From UBA5543 sp964464965 (GTDB lineage: Bacteria > Bacteroidota > Bacteroidia > Chitinophagales > Chitinophagaceae), in contig CAYXHM010000001.1 of assembly GCA_964464965.1 (NCBI GenBank), positions 186,001-250,000 of the forward strand: a stretch of 64,000 nt of DNA, given 5' to 3'. The notes beneath the pieces were generated by a model. It saw only the letters and a list, made by a program, of their open reading frames with translations. It did not search any database and had not been told where the DNA came from. This document shows positions 8,706 to 17,667 of this stretch, one piece after another; positions within the stretch are counted from its first letter, which is position 1; the number at the start of each line of letters is the position of its first letter. The translations under genes were made by a program, and so were the position numbers.

Positions 8706-11108
8706 ATGAAACACATATCCAATCTGCCCCAAATTCTCAGCGTATTTATATTTGCTATCCTGCTTTCAGGCAAGGTTTCTGCCCAGCAGGTGACCACCGG
8801 CACCATAAAAGGTTTCGTGTATGATAAGGCAACCGGGGAACCCATGATATTTACCAATGTATTGCTGAAAGATACTAAGATAGGTGCGCAGACAGATGTA
8901 GATGGTTACTTTACTATTTCCCAGGTACCGGAAGGTACTTACACCCTGTTTACGAGCCTTATAGGATATGATACTTTTCAAACCTCTATATCTGTAAAAG
9001 CGGGCGGCATGGTAACCAAAAAATTATTCCTGTCGCAAAAACAAACAGAACTTGGTGGTGTAGAGATTACTGCACGCAGAACAGAGAAAGTAACCCAGAT
9101 TAACGCCGGTACTATTACCGTTACACCCAGGGAAATGAAAATGCTGCCCAGCACAGGTGGGGAGCCCGATATAGCCCAATACCTGCAGGTAGTGCCGGGT
9201 GTAATTTTCACCGGCGACCAGGGCGGACAATTATATATACGTGGTGGTTCTCCTACACAAACAGGTATATTGCTGGATGGTATCACTATCTACAACCCGT
9301 TTCACTCTATAGGCCTGTACTCAGTTTTTGAAACAGATGCGATACGTAACGTGGAAATACAAACAGCAGGCTTCAATGCACAATATGGCAACCGCACATC
9401 TGCGATAGTTGACATTACGACCAAAGATGGTAATAAGAACAGGCTGGCGGGTAAAGCATCAATTTCTCCCCTTATGGCAAGGGTGATGCTGGAAGGTCCA
9501 CTGATAAAAGCTAAGAAAGAAGGTGGTACATCCAGTACATTCCTTTTGTCAACAAAATATAGTTACCTCGATAAGACATCTAAATCTATCTATGGTGGTT
9601 TGGGAGAACCTTTCAAAACAGGACTGCCATACAGCTTTATGGATATTTACGGTAAAGTAACTGTGAATGCAGACAATGGTAGTAAGCTGAACCTCTTCGG
9701 TTTCAACTTTGATGACAAAGCAAAAAGCATCAACCCCAATACCAAGATGGTTAATGCAGAATTTAACTGGCAGGCTACAGGTGCAGGCGCTACGTTCGTA
9801 ATTACCCCCGGTACCAGTTCTGCACTTATCAATGGTAGGTTTGCCTATTCTAAATACAACATCAGCGCTAACGAGGCTACATTCAGAGAGCGTACCAGCA
9901 GTATTGATGGTTTTGAGGGCGGTATAGATTTCACCTACTTCTTCAAAGGCTACAGCCAATTGAAATATGGCATTGAAGTGAGCGGTATGCATACTGCCCT
10001 GGATTACCAGAACGCGGCAGGTGTGGAAACCACGCTTGACAGGAGAAACACTATGGGTTCCCTGTTTGTAATGTACCGCAAAAACTTTGGCGAAAAATTC
10101 ATTTTCGAGCCGGGCCTGCGTGTACAATACTATTCATCATTGGATGTTTTCACACCGGAGCCACGCCTTGGTATGAAGTATAACATTACCGACAATGTAC
10201 GCCTGAAAGCCGCAGGTGGTTTGTATTCACAAAATATATTGAGCACAAAAAGCGACCGTGATATAGTTAACTTCTTCAACGGTTTTGTATTAAGCCCCGA
10301 CCAGGCGATTATTAATACAGAGGGTGAAAGGGTGGCCTCAAACCTGCAGCGTGCTTATCATGCAGTGGGTGGTATAGAGGTTGACATACAGAATGTAGAA
10401 CTGAACCTGGAGCCATGGTACAAAAACTTTTACCAGAATATAGAATTAAGCCGCACCAAGATAAATGTACAAGACCCCGACTTCACTGCAGGTACCGGCA
10501 ATGCAAAAGGTATTGACCTTTCTGCACGTTATGCGCAAAAACGTATATACCTGTGGGGCGTTGTTTCTTACCAGCAGGTAGTATATAAAACACTGGTGCT
10601 GGATGGCAACAAAGTAACTACAGTACGTACCCCCACAGGACAAACATACCTGCAAGGTGTAACGGAAGCAGAAACATATCCGCCACCATTCGACAGGCGC
10701 TGGAACATCAACCTGTTAGGTTCTTACACAGCAGGTAAAAAGAAAGATTGGGAAATATCTGTGCGCTTCAATTTTGGTTCGCCATTCCCATTCACACAGA
10801 CACAGGGCTTCTACGAAAAGTCTAATATTCAACAGAATGGCATAGCGACAAACTATCCCGCGCAAAACGGCCAGATAGGAATTATATATGCTAATGATAT
10901 AAATGGTGGCCGTCTTTCTGCATACCATCGTCTTGACTTATCAGCACGCAAACGTTTTGAACTGAGTAAGAATTCTAATATAGAAACCACTTTAAGTTTA
11001 ACAAACGTTTACGACAGGAACAATATTTTTTATATAGAACGCCTTGATAACACACGTGTTTTTCAACTACCTTTGTTCCCGAGCCTGAATGCTACCTGGA
11101 ACTTTTAA
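8706..11108 (+). CDS. TonB-dependent receptor with carboxypeptidase-regulatory N-domain
   Basis: An 800-residue outer-membrane receptor/transporter. The chosen start gives MKHISNLPQILSVF and a signal peptide ending near SGKVSAQQ. The frame is open further upstream to 8592, but that stretch overlaps the promoter. Residues about 28-110 form a CarboxypepD_reg-like beta domain (TGTIKGFVYDKATGEPM). The plug follows (LQVVPGVIFTGDQGGQLYIRGG and LLDGITIYNPFH), then a 22-strand-type barrel ending in TWNF. It has no adjacent SusD, so it is not a classic Sus pair. It is followed after 15 bases by the TPR gene, so these are probably co-transcribed. The ligand is unknown. Confidence 0.93.
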   Translation: MKHISNLPQILSVFIFAILLSGKVSAQQVTTGTIKGFVYDKATGEPMIFTNVLLKDTKIGAQTDVDGYFTISQVPEGTYTLFTSLIGYDTFQTSISVKAGGMVTKKLFLSQKQTELGGVEITARRTEKVTQINAGTITVTPREMKMLPSTGGEPDIAQYLQVVPGVIFTGDQGGQLYIRGGSPTQTGILLDGITIYNPFHSIGLYSVFETDAIRNVEIQTAGFNAQYGNRTSAIVDITTKDGNKNRLAGKASISPLMARVMLEGPLIKAKKEGGTSSTFLLSTKYSYLDKTSKSIYGGLGEPFKTGLPYSFMDIYGKVTVNADNGSKLNLFGFNFDDKAKSINPNTKMVNAEFNWQATGAGATFVITPGTSSALINGRFAYSKYNISANEATFRERTSSIDGFEGGIDFTYFFKGYSQLKYGIEVSGMHTALDYQNAAGVETTLDRRNTMGSLFVMYRKNFGEKFIFEPGLRVQYYSSLDVFTPEPRLGMKYNITDNVRLKAAGGLYSQNILSTKSDRDIVNFFNGFVLSPDQAIINTEGERVASNLQRAYHAVGGIEVDIQNVELNLEPWYKNFYQNIELSRTKINVQDPDFTAGTGNAKGIDLSARYAQKRIYLWGVVSYQQVVYKTLVLDGNKVTTVRTPTGQTYLQGVTEAETYPPPFDRRWNINLLGSYTAGKKKDWEISVRFNFGSPFPFTQTQGFYEKSNIQQNGIATNYPAQNGQIGIIYANDINGGRLSAYHRLDLSARKRFELSKNSNIETTLSLTNVYDRNNIFYIERLDNTRVFQLPLFPSLNATWNF

Positions 11109-11123
11109 CTCTTAAAAGGTTGA

Positions 11124-14100
11124 ATGACATCAAACAAGGATAAAAAGATTGCCCGATTACTTACTGCATTATGTACCTGTTTGTTGCTTACCGGCAATAC
11201 ATCAGCACAGTTGCATACGCCGCATCGTCCACAGCACAAAACATTAGTACAGGCAGAAGAACTGTTTGCACAACACCAGTACAAAAATGCCGGTGCTGCG
11301 GCAAAACTGTTTTTACAGGAAAACAATACAGCACCCAACACAAAAACCTATTCCGAAACAGACAAGGCTAAATACCTGCTTACTGCCAGTATGCTAAAGC
11401 TGGACGAGCCGGCAGCCATACCTGTTGCAATAAACTATATAAACAGTACAGCCAACCCTGCGTATAAACAGCTGGCAGCATATGCCCTGGCACAAAACTA
11501 CTTCAGGAAAAATATGTTTGCCGATGCCATTCATTATTACGAAATGGCCGGTATTTACAACCTGAATAATGAGGAAATAATACTTGCCAAGTTTGAACTG
11601 GCATATTGTTATTTTAATAACAGCCAGTTTGATGAGGCAGAACCATTGCTGGCATCTGTACGGGAGCTGGATGGGAAATATTATGATGCCGGTAATTACT
11701 ATTACGGATTGCTTGCATACAACAAAAGTAACTACCGCGATGCGCTTACCAGCTTTGGCAGAATTGAAAACAACCCTGAATACAGCAATATAGTACCCTA
11801 CTACATTGCCGAAATACACTACTATACAGGCAACAGGAAAAAGGCCTTGCAGGATGCAAAAAGGTTAATTAATAACCCTGAAAAATCATTTTATCATAAT
11901 GAGTTGCACCTGCTGGCCGCACAGGTGCACTTTGAAGAGAATGAATATGCAGAAGCCTTGCCTTATTTTGAATACTACTACGACCATACCGAACGTATCA
12001 GGAAAGAAGACCTGTACGAAATGGCCTACAGCTATTATAAAACAGGCGACTGGCTGAATGCGATAGATAATTTTGAGCAACTGAATAGTAGCAGGGATTC
12101 TCTTGCACAAAGCTCTATGTACCTGCTGGGTGATTGTTACCTGAAAAATAATGATAAAAAAAGTGCCCGCAACGCCTTCAGCGTATGTGCGGACATGCCT
12201 TTTAACCAGGGTCAGAAAGAAGCATCATTATTGCTGGCAGCCAAATTATCTTATGATTTAGGCTATAATAATGATGCTATATATTATATCAACTTGTTGC
12301 TAGCAGACTTTCCTGTTACGCAGTATGGCGATGAAGCAAAAACCTTATTGTCAGACCTGCTGATACGCACCAGCAATTATGCAGAAGCATACGCAACAAT
12401 GCAGGATGTATCTAAACAGGATGAAGGATACAACCGGATATTTCAGAAAGTAGCTTACGGCTATGCCATGCAGCAGATACAGCTTGGCAACAATGGCTAT
12501 GCAGATACACTGCTCACACAGTCCCTGCAATATGCAACTGACCCTACATATAAAGCTGCAGCAAACTTCTGGAAAGCTGACCTGGCATATAAATCGGCAC
12601 GTTATGATGATGTTATGACTTATGGCACGAAGTTCATTAACGATACACGCAAAACGTGGGCAAGCTACCTGAGCCCCGCCGCTACTGAAACTAATATGCA
12701 CATTACAATGGGTTATGCTGCTATGCAGTTGTCCAGGTATAGCGAGGCACAAGCATATTTTGGCAAAGCCCGTTCTAATGCCCCGGTGGCTGATTCTACC
12801 TTTATAGCAACTACTACTTTGCGAGAGGCAGATGCCGTTTTCATGCAAAAGGATTATAAAAAAGCAATAGGACTATACGATAAAGTAATTGCAGCAAATA
12901 CTGCTGACGGTGATTATGCCCGGTACCAGAAAGCTATCATCCTGGGGCTTACCGGTAATAACAAAGGAAAAATAGAAATATTGTCAAGGCTTATCAATGC
13001 GTCACCGGCATCGATGTTTGCCAGCCAGGCGCGTTATGAAAGTGGACTTACTTATATAGAAGAAGACAAGTATGCTCCTGCTATATCCATACTCATGCCA
13101 CTTACAGAGGCATACGAAGTGCGCAATATGGCGCCAAAGGCATGGATGAAAATCGCATTTGCATACCAACAGGCCGGCAACGAAAAAAAGGCTATAGAAT
13201 CATATAAGAATATTGTGACGGAATATCCTGCATCAGAAGAAAAGGCCGCGGCTCTGGATGCATTGAAAAGCCTGTACATCCAGACAGGGCAACCCGAAAG
13301 CTACGCACGCCTGCTGCAATCTAACAATATACAAGGTGCAGATAACAATACTATGGACTCGGCATACTATGCCACGGCAGAGGCTCAATATGCAGCGGGT
13401 AACTGGGCAAAAGCCGCAGGCCTGTTGGGAGATTACCTGCAAAAATATCCTGATGCTATATTCTCAGGGAAGGCAAACTATTACAAAGCAGAAAGTCATT
13501 ATCATCTTAAAGAATACAAACAGGCCCTTGCAGGTTATGAGCAGGTATTGAACGGCTCATGGAACACATTTACAGAAAATGCTGCAAGGCGTGCTGCCAC
13601 CATTGCCTACGAACAGAAAGACCTGGAGAAAGCAAAAAAATATTATGGCATACTGCGCACCAGTGCTATGGGCCAGGAAAACCTGCAGGTTGCATATGAT
13701 GGATTAATGCTGACGAGCCAGGGCCTGAATGAACATACTGAAGCCGGTAAATACGCGGATACACTCTTATCTATCCCCGGACTTGATAAGAAGTTAAAAG
13801 AAAATGCCCTATCTATTAAGGCTAAAGCCCTGATGCAAAATAACAGCCATGATGAGGCACTGGCGGTTTATAAAGAGCTGCAAAGTTCTGATATGGCAGC
13901 TACTGCGGCAGAAGCCAGGTATAATGTAGCATATATATACTACCTGCAAAACAAGCTGAAAGAGGCAGAAGCCGCTGCCAGCAATACCATACAACTATCC
14001 GGTGGCAACGATTACTGGGTGGTTAAATCGTACCTGCTTATATCAGACATACTTGTAAAGCAGGACGACATTTTCAATGCGAAGGCTACGCTGCAAAGTG

Positions 14101-14201
14101 TTGTAAAGAACTGCAAAATACCTGAGTTGAAAACAGAAGCGAATAATAAGCTGAAAGAAGTACAAGCATTAGAAAGTAAAAAAAGTAAATTATCAGAATA
14201 G
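11124..14201 (+). CDS. Large exported tetratricopeptide-repeat protein
   Basis: A 1025-residue protein with an N-terminal signal peptide (hydrophobic LLTALCTCLLLTG, cleavage near SAQL). The rest is almost entirely TPR-like helical hairpins, seen as recurring patterns such as EIILAKFELAYCYFNNSQFDEAEP, ALPYFEYYYDHTERI, AIESYKNIVTEYPASEEKAAAL and ALAGYEQVLNG. It is probably a periplasmic or outer-membrane-associated scaffold. It begins 15 bases after the TonB receptor and ends 8 bases before the outer-membrane barrel gene, implying one transcript and a common role. No catalytic motif is visible. The repeat fold is clear, but the partner and function are not. Confidence 0.9.
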   Translation: MTSNKDKKIARLLTALCTCLLLTGNTSAQLHTPHRPQHKTLVQAEELFAQHQYKNAGAAAKLFLQENNTAPNTKTYSETDKAKYLLTASMLKLDEPAAIPVAINYINSTANPAYKQLAAYALAQNYFRKNMFADAIHYYEMAGIYNLNNEEIILAKFELAYCYFNNSQFDEAEPLLASVRELDGKYYDAGNYYYGLLAYNKSNYRDALTSFGRIENNPEYSNIVPYYIAEIHYYTGNRKKALQDAKRLINNPEKSFYHNELHLLAAQVHFEENEYAEALPYFEYYYDHTERIRKEDLYEMAYSYYKTGDWLNAIDNFEQLNSSRDSLAQSSMYLLGDCYLKNNDKKSARNAFSVCADMPFNQGQKEASLLLAAKLSYDLGYNNDAIYYINLLLADFPVTQYGDEAKTLLSDLLIRTSNYAEAYATMQDVSKQDEGYNRIFQKVAYGYAMQQIQLGNNGYADTLLTQSLQYATDPTYKAAANFWKADLAYKSARYDDVMTYGTKFINDTRKTWASYLSPAATETNMHITMGYAAMQLSRYSEAQAYFGKARSNAPVADSTFIATTTLREADAVFMQKDYKKAIGLYDKVIAANTADGDYARYQKAIILGLTGNNKGKIEILSRLINASPASMFASQARYESGLTYIEEDKYAPAISILMPLTEAYEVRNMAPKAWMKIAFAYQQAGNEKKAIESYKNIVTEYPASEEKAAALDALKSLYIQTGQPESYARLLQSNNIQGADNNTMDSAYYATAEAQYAAGNWAKAAGLLGDYLQKYPDAIFSGKANYYKAESHYHLKEYKQALAGYEQVLNGSWNTFTENAARRAATIAYEQKDLEKAKKYYGILRTSAMGQENLQVAYDGLMLTSQGLNEHTEAGKYADTLLSIPGLDKKLKENALSIKAKALMQNNSHDEALAVYKELQSSDMAATAAEARYNVAYIYYLQNKLKEAEAAASNTIQLSGGNDYWVVKSYLLISDILVKQDDIFNAKATLQSVVKNCKIPELKTEANNKLKEVQALESKKSKLSE

Positions 14202-14209
14202 ACGGGCTA

Positions 14210-15841
14210 ATGAAACTGGTGTACACAGCTATATCAATATGGGGCATATTTCTTGCACTACCGGCAGCGGCTCAGAAGCAGGCCGCTAAAGACAGTGTTA
14301 TAAAAGGCGCTACGATAGAGATCACTCAATCGTACAAGCCGGAGGTAACCCATGCGCCAAGGCCTGAACCAACCCCGACATTACCGCCTATAGATACATC
14401 TGCACCCTTGCTGCAATATAATGTGCCGCAGCAGACTTTGTTTTTCTCTTATGGCTCATTGCCTTTGCGCCCGTTGGCACTAAACATACTTACTGCCGAC
14501 GAGCAATTTGCCAATTACGTAAAATTGGGCGGTGGCAATCTTTCTACCTTTTTGCTCGATGCCGGTATAGGTAGCCTGCGGGGCAAAGACTATGAAACAG
14601 CCATCCGCATAAATCATTTATCACAAAGCGGTAATATAAAAAACCAGAAGGTATCCCTTACAGGGGTGGATGCAGAGGGCTCTTTACACAAAAATGCTAA
14701 AACATTCGGTGCAAGACTGGGCATTCATAACAACCGTTACCATTACTACGGCTACGACCATAACATCTACAGTTACCCCATTAATGCTGTCAGGCAAGCA
14801 TTTACAACTGTAGAGCTGGGTCTGGACATGAAAAATGAAGCAGACAGCGCTGATAAAATAAACTACCATCCCTACATAACCGCTTACAGTTTCAGCGAAA
14901 GCAGCAGGTCCACTTCCGAAAATTCATTTAAACTGGACGTACCCGTTGTCTATAATATAGATAGTAACCTGCAACTGTATGCTTCCCTTAACTTTACATA
15001 CACTGCTTACAGGGGGCAAAACAATAATATTTTTCAACTGGCGCCCGGCATACGCTTCCGCAACGGCATTTTTACCGGTCACGCAAGTATAGCACCTACC
15101 ATAGGGCGCACTGGCAGCCTTTATATATTGCCCGATGTTGAGGTGAATTTCACCATTCCCGGTACGCAGTTCATGTTCAACGCAGGCTGGCAGGGCAATT
15201 TGGTGCAAAACAGCTTCCGCCAGCTCGCTACCCAAAATCCCTATATATCAACTGCTCTTGCATACCCGGTAATGCAAACACATACCAATGAAGTATTTGC
15301 CGGTATAAAAAGCAATATCGGTAATCACATAAGTTTTAATGGGCGTGTTAGCTGGTGGCAGTACAATGATTTGCCACTGTTTATAAATGATACTGCTGGC
15401 GATGGGAAGAATTTCACATTGTTATACGATTCCAAAGTAAATGCTCTGGGTCTTACTGCAGGCATACGCTACCAGGTGGCTCATACATTCTCCATAGGTT
15501 TCAACGGGCAGTGGATGAATTTTTACAATAAATCGTATCCACAGTTGTGGCATACACCGGCGATACGTTTTACCGGAGATTTAAGGGCGCAACCAATGAA
15601 GAAACTGACAGTAAATGCTTACCTGTCCTTTGTAGATGGGATATATGCCCTGGAAAAAGGCAATAAAAGCACTAAAATAAACCCCGGCCTGGATATAGGC
15701 GCGGGTGCTGAATACGAGATTATAAAAAGGGTAAATATATTTCTGCAGGCAAATAACCTGTTGAACAGCAGGTACCAGTTATGGTACGGATACGAAGCAT
15801 TTGGCTTTAATATATTCGGTGGGGTAAGGGTTAAATTTTAA
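14210..15841 (+). CDS. Outer-membrane beta-barrel protein (TonB-receptor-like)
   Basis: A 543-residue protein with a signal peptide (MKLVYTAISIWGIF, cleavage near AAAQ). A proline-rich segment (HAPRPEPTPTLPPIDT) around residues 45-65 is followed by alternating aromatic beta-strand patterns through the end, terminating in FGGVRVKF with a C-terminal Phe as expected for barrel assembly. It resembles the barrel half of TonB-dependent receptors but has no recognisable plug domain. It starts 8 bases after the TPR gene, which suggests a TPR/barrel pair in which the soluble scaffold works with the barrel. The substrate is unknown. Confidence 0.8.
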   Translation: MKLVYTAISIWGIFLALPAAAQKQAAKDSVIKGATIEITQSYKPEVTHAPRPEPTPTLPPIDTSAPLLQYNVPQQTLFFSYGSLPLRPLALNILTADEQFANYVKLGGGNLSTFLLDAGIGSLRGKDYETAIRINHLSQSGNIKNQKVSLTGVDAEGSLHKNAKTFGARLGIHNNRYHYYGYDHNIYSYPINAVRQAFTTVELGLDMKNEADSADKINYHPYITAYSFSESSRSTSENSFKLDVPVVYNIDSNLQLYASLNFTYTAYRGQNNNIFQLAPGIRFRNGIFTGHASIAPTIGRTGSLYILPDVEVNFTIPGTQFMFNAGWQGNLVQNSFRQLATQNPYISTALAYPVMQTHTNEVFAGIKSNIGNHISFNGRVSWWQYNDLPLFINDTAGDGKNFTLLYDSKVNALGLTAGIRYQVAHTFSIGFNGQWMNFYNKSYPQLWHTPAIRFTGDLRAQPMKKLTVNAYLSFVDGIYALEKGNKSTKINPGLDIGAGAEYEIIKRVNIFLQANNLLNSRYQLWYGYEAFGFNIFGGVRVKF

Positions 15842-15922
15842 ATAACCACGCAGCAATGTTAATATGTTAACCCTAATTTTTTATTTTACACCCTGAAACC
15901 AACCAGGTACCTTTTACAAGTA

Positions 15923-17011
15923 ATGGATGTAGCTAAATACATAGGATTATTTTTACTAAAAAATGAACAATGCTACGTTAGCGGATTGGGCACTTTACAA
16001 CTGTTGCGTAAAGCCGCTACCTACGATGGCCATTCTCTGCAGCCCGCCAGTTACGAAATTGCACTGGCCCAGGGTGGCAATGTTGATGAATCACTGGCCA
16101 ATTATATTGCCAATAACGAGCAAACGAGTATCAGCAAAGCCGCTAATGCACTGAATGATTATAGTACGGATGCAAGAAACAAGTTGCAGGCGGGTGAAGA
16201 AGTAGCACTACCCTACCTGGGCAAATTTGTGATGTCGGATAACAGGATAAACTTTATCACTGCTCCACAGCTGCTATATACCGCCCCGCCCATACAGGTG
16301 CAAAAAGGCATTTCGCTGCAACATAACGAACGGGCTGCTACACAAAGCCAAAAATTTGTATTACCTACAGCGCCCATAACCAACCCTATACCTACTGCCG
16401 AAACCATTGGCACAGTAGCGGCACCTGCCATGCCGCAGGTAAAACAATACATGCAGCAACCGGCACAGCCTACAAGACTAAACTGGGCGCGTATCATTTT
16501 TGTATTGTTGCTCCTTGTAATATTAGCGGGACTTACTTATTATGGCTATCACCGTTATATGGTTCCTAAGCGGCAAACAAATCAACAGCCTGCACTTACC
16601 CCCCCGGAAAGTGTACTGGAAGATGTGCCTTTGAATACTGATGTTGCCGATAGCAATAGCATCTTTACAGATTCTCTTAATAATACAGACAGCAACCTGG
16701 CTGAAAAACCTGTTACTGCTATAACTGAACCTGCCCTAAACAATGGGAAAACCGGCACCACTCCACCGGTTCCGGCACAGAAGATAAGAAACCTGAGGAT
16801 AGCGTTGCACTCAAGCGATACATGGGAAGGCGCAAATAAAATAAAGAACAGCATTAACTCTCGGGGTAATAAAATTGAAATAATCAAAGAGGAAAGCAAT
16901 TATTACTACATAGTAGTGCATGTAAAAACCGCTAATCCAAACAATGATCAGGTGGAGGACTCGGTAAGTAAACTTTACAATATATCTGCTGCATATGTTT
17001 ATTTACCTTAG
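15923..17011 (+). CDS. HU-CCDC81-like and SPOR domain membrane protein
   Basis: A 362-residue bitopic protein. Residues 1-about 115 look like the bacterial HU/CCDC81-type domain: a MDVAKYIGLFLLKNEQCYVSGLGTL opening split by a strand, then paired helices and LPYLGKFVM. A low-complexity linker follows, then one membrane helix at about 190-210 (IIFVLLLLVILAGLTYYGY), a Thr/Asn/Pro-rich periplasmic linker, and a C-terminal SPOR fold (about 288-362, LRIALHSSDTWEGANKIKNSI). SPOR domains are known to bind denuded peptidoglycan at division sites. A possible -7 box TACCTTTT lies at 15908-15915. It is the last gene of the 8.7-17.0 kb envelope cluster, 81 bases after the barrel gene. Confidence 0.8.
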   Translation: MDVAKYIGLFLLKNEQCYVSGLGTLQLLRKAATYDGHSLQPASYEIALAQGGNVDESLANYIANNEQTSISKAANALNDYSTDARNKLQAGEEVALPYLGKFVMSDNRINFITAPQLLYTAPPIQVQKGISLQHNERAATQSQKFVLPTAPITNPIPTAETIGTVAAPAMPQVKQYMQQPAQPTRLNWARIIFVLLLLVILAGLTYYGYHRYMVPKRQTNQQPALTPPESVLEDVPLNTDVADSNSIFTDSLNNTDSNLAEKPVTAITEPALNNGKTGTTPPVPAQKIRNLRIALHSSDTWEGANKIKNSINSRGNKIEIIKEESNYYYIVVHVKTANPNNDQVEDSVSKLYNISAAYVYLP

Positions 17012-17190
17012 GGTTATAAACATAGCGTGGAAAAAATGCATTAGCATACATACCTTTTAAATCGCTTACTTTGCAAAGAACGGGCAGCAACATGTTTTAT
17101 GAATAATTCTGTCGCAATACCCGTTTATAATTTGAATTTTAGTATTTTTCATACCAGGAAATACCAAAAAATAGTCTTGTGGAATCTATA

Positions 17191-17535
17191 ATGCGTCCGA
17201 TATTACTGGGGATAGCCGCTGTGCTTGCAATAATACTGTATCGCATGCTGAGCCGTGGCGGTAAAACATATTCGTACGACCGTACACAGTATATTTCCTT
17301 TCTTTCCGATGGCTCTGAGCATGTTATCAGCGAGCAGTCTTCGGGTTCTATTATCATTACCGGCAAAACCGTAATGATAGATGGGCTGGAATATATTTAC
17401 AAACCGGCAGAAAATGAGCCGGTACAGGCGCTGCTTGACTATGATGACAACGGCCTCCGCAGTGTAAAAGTGCTGCTGATTGAGGGTGAACGCCAATATT
17501 TCATCAATCGCAACCCTTCGGCAAAAACAGCTTAA
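17191..17535 (+). CDS. Small membrane-anchored hypothetical protein
   Basis: A 114-residue protein starting MRPILLGIAAVLAIILYRML, a single N-terminal membrane anchor, followed by a soluble beta-rich domain (TYSYDRTQYISFLSDGS, SGSIIITGKTVMIDGLEYIY). The frame could start at a GTG four codons earlier (17179), but the ATG at 17191 fits the anchor better. It resembles no family I recognise. It lies between the HU/SPOR gene and the E1 dehydrogenase gene, same strand, without overlap to either. The topology would place the domain in the periplasm if the charged RML side stays out, but orientation is not certain. Confidence 0.65.
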   Translation: MRPILLGIAAVLAIILYRMLSRGGKTYSYDRTQYISFLSDGSEHVISEQSSGSIIITGKTVMIDGLEYIYKPAENEPVQALLDYDDNGLRSVKVLLIEGERQYFINRNPSAKTA

Positions 17536-17611
17536 CGCACAACTCTTCAGTTGCATATTTTTATTATCTGTTGTTTTAATTACGTAAAACTGCACCAGTT
17601 TTCGTAAAGGT

Positions 17612-17644
17612 TTTGTAATTTATACCTCTTACAAGTTACCTTTG
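17612..17644 (+). promoter_or_regulatory. Bacteroidota-type promoter for the E1 dehydrogenase gene
   Basis: TTTG (17612-17615), a 21-base spacer and TACCTTTG (17637-17644), a full match to TAnnTTTG, ending 23 bases before the start codon. Confidence 0.7.
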
Positions 17645-17667
17645 TACCAATATTATACAGAAAGAAT

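Noticed and set aside
9549..10127. 192-residue frame on the minus strand inside the TonB receptor gene
   Set aside because: It is fully antisense to a well-supported receptor and has a Cys/Val/Phe-rich composition typical of a complementary-strand shadow.
12351..12848. 165-residue minus-strand frame inside the TPR gene
   Set aside because: It is Cys/Ile-rich antisense reading of TPR repeats, with no motif.
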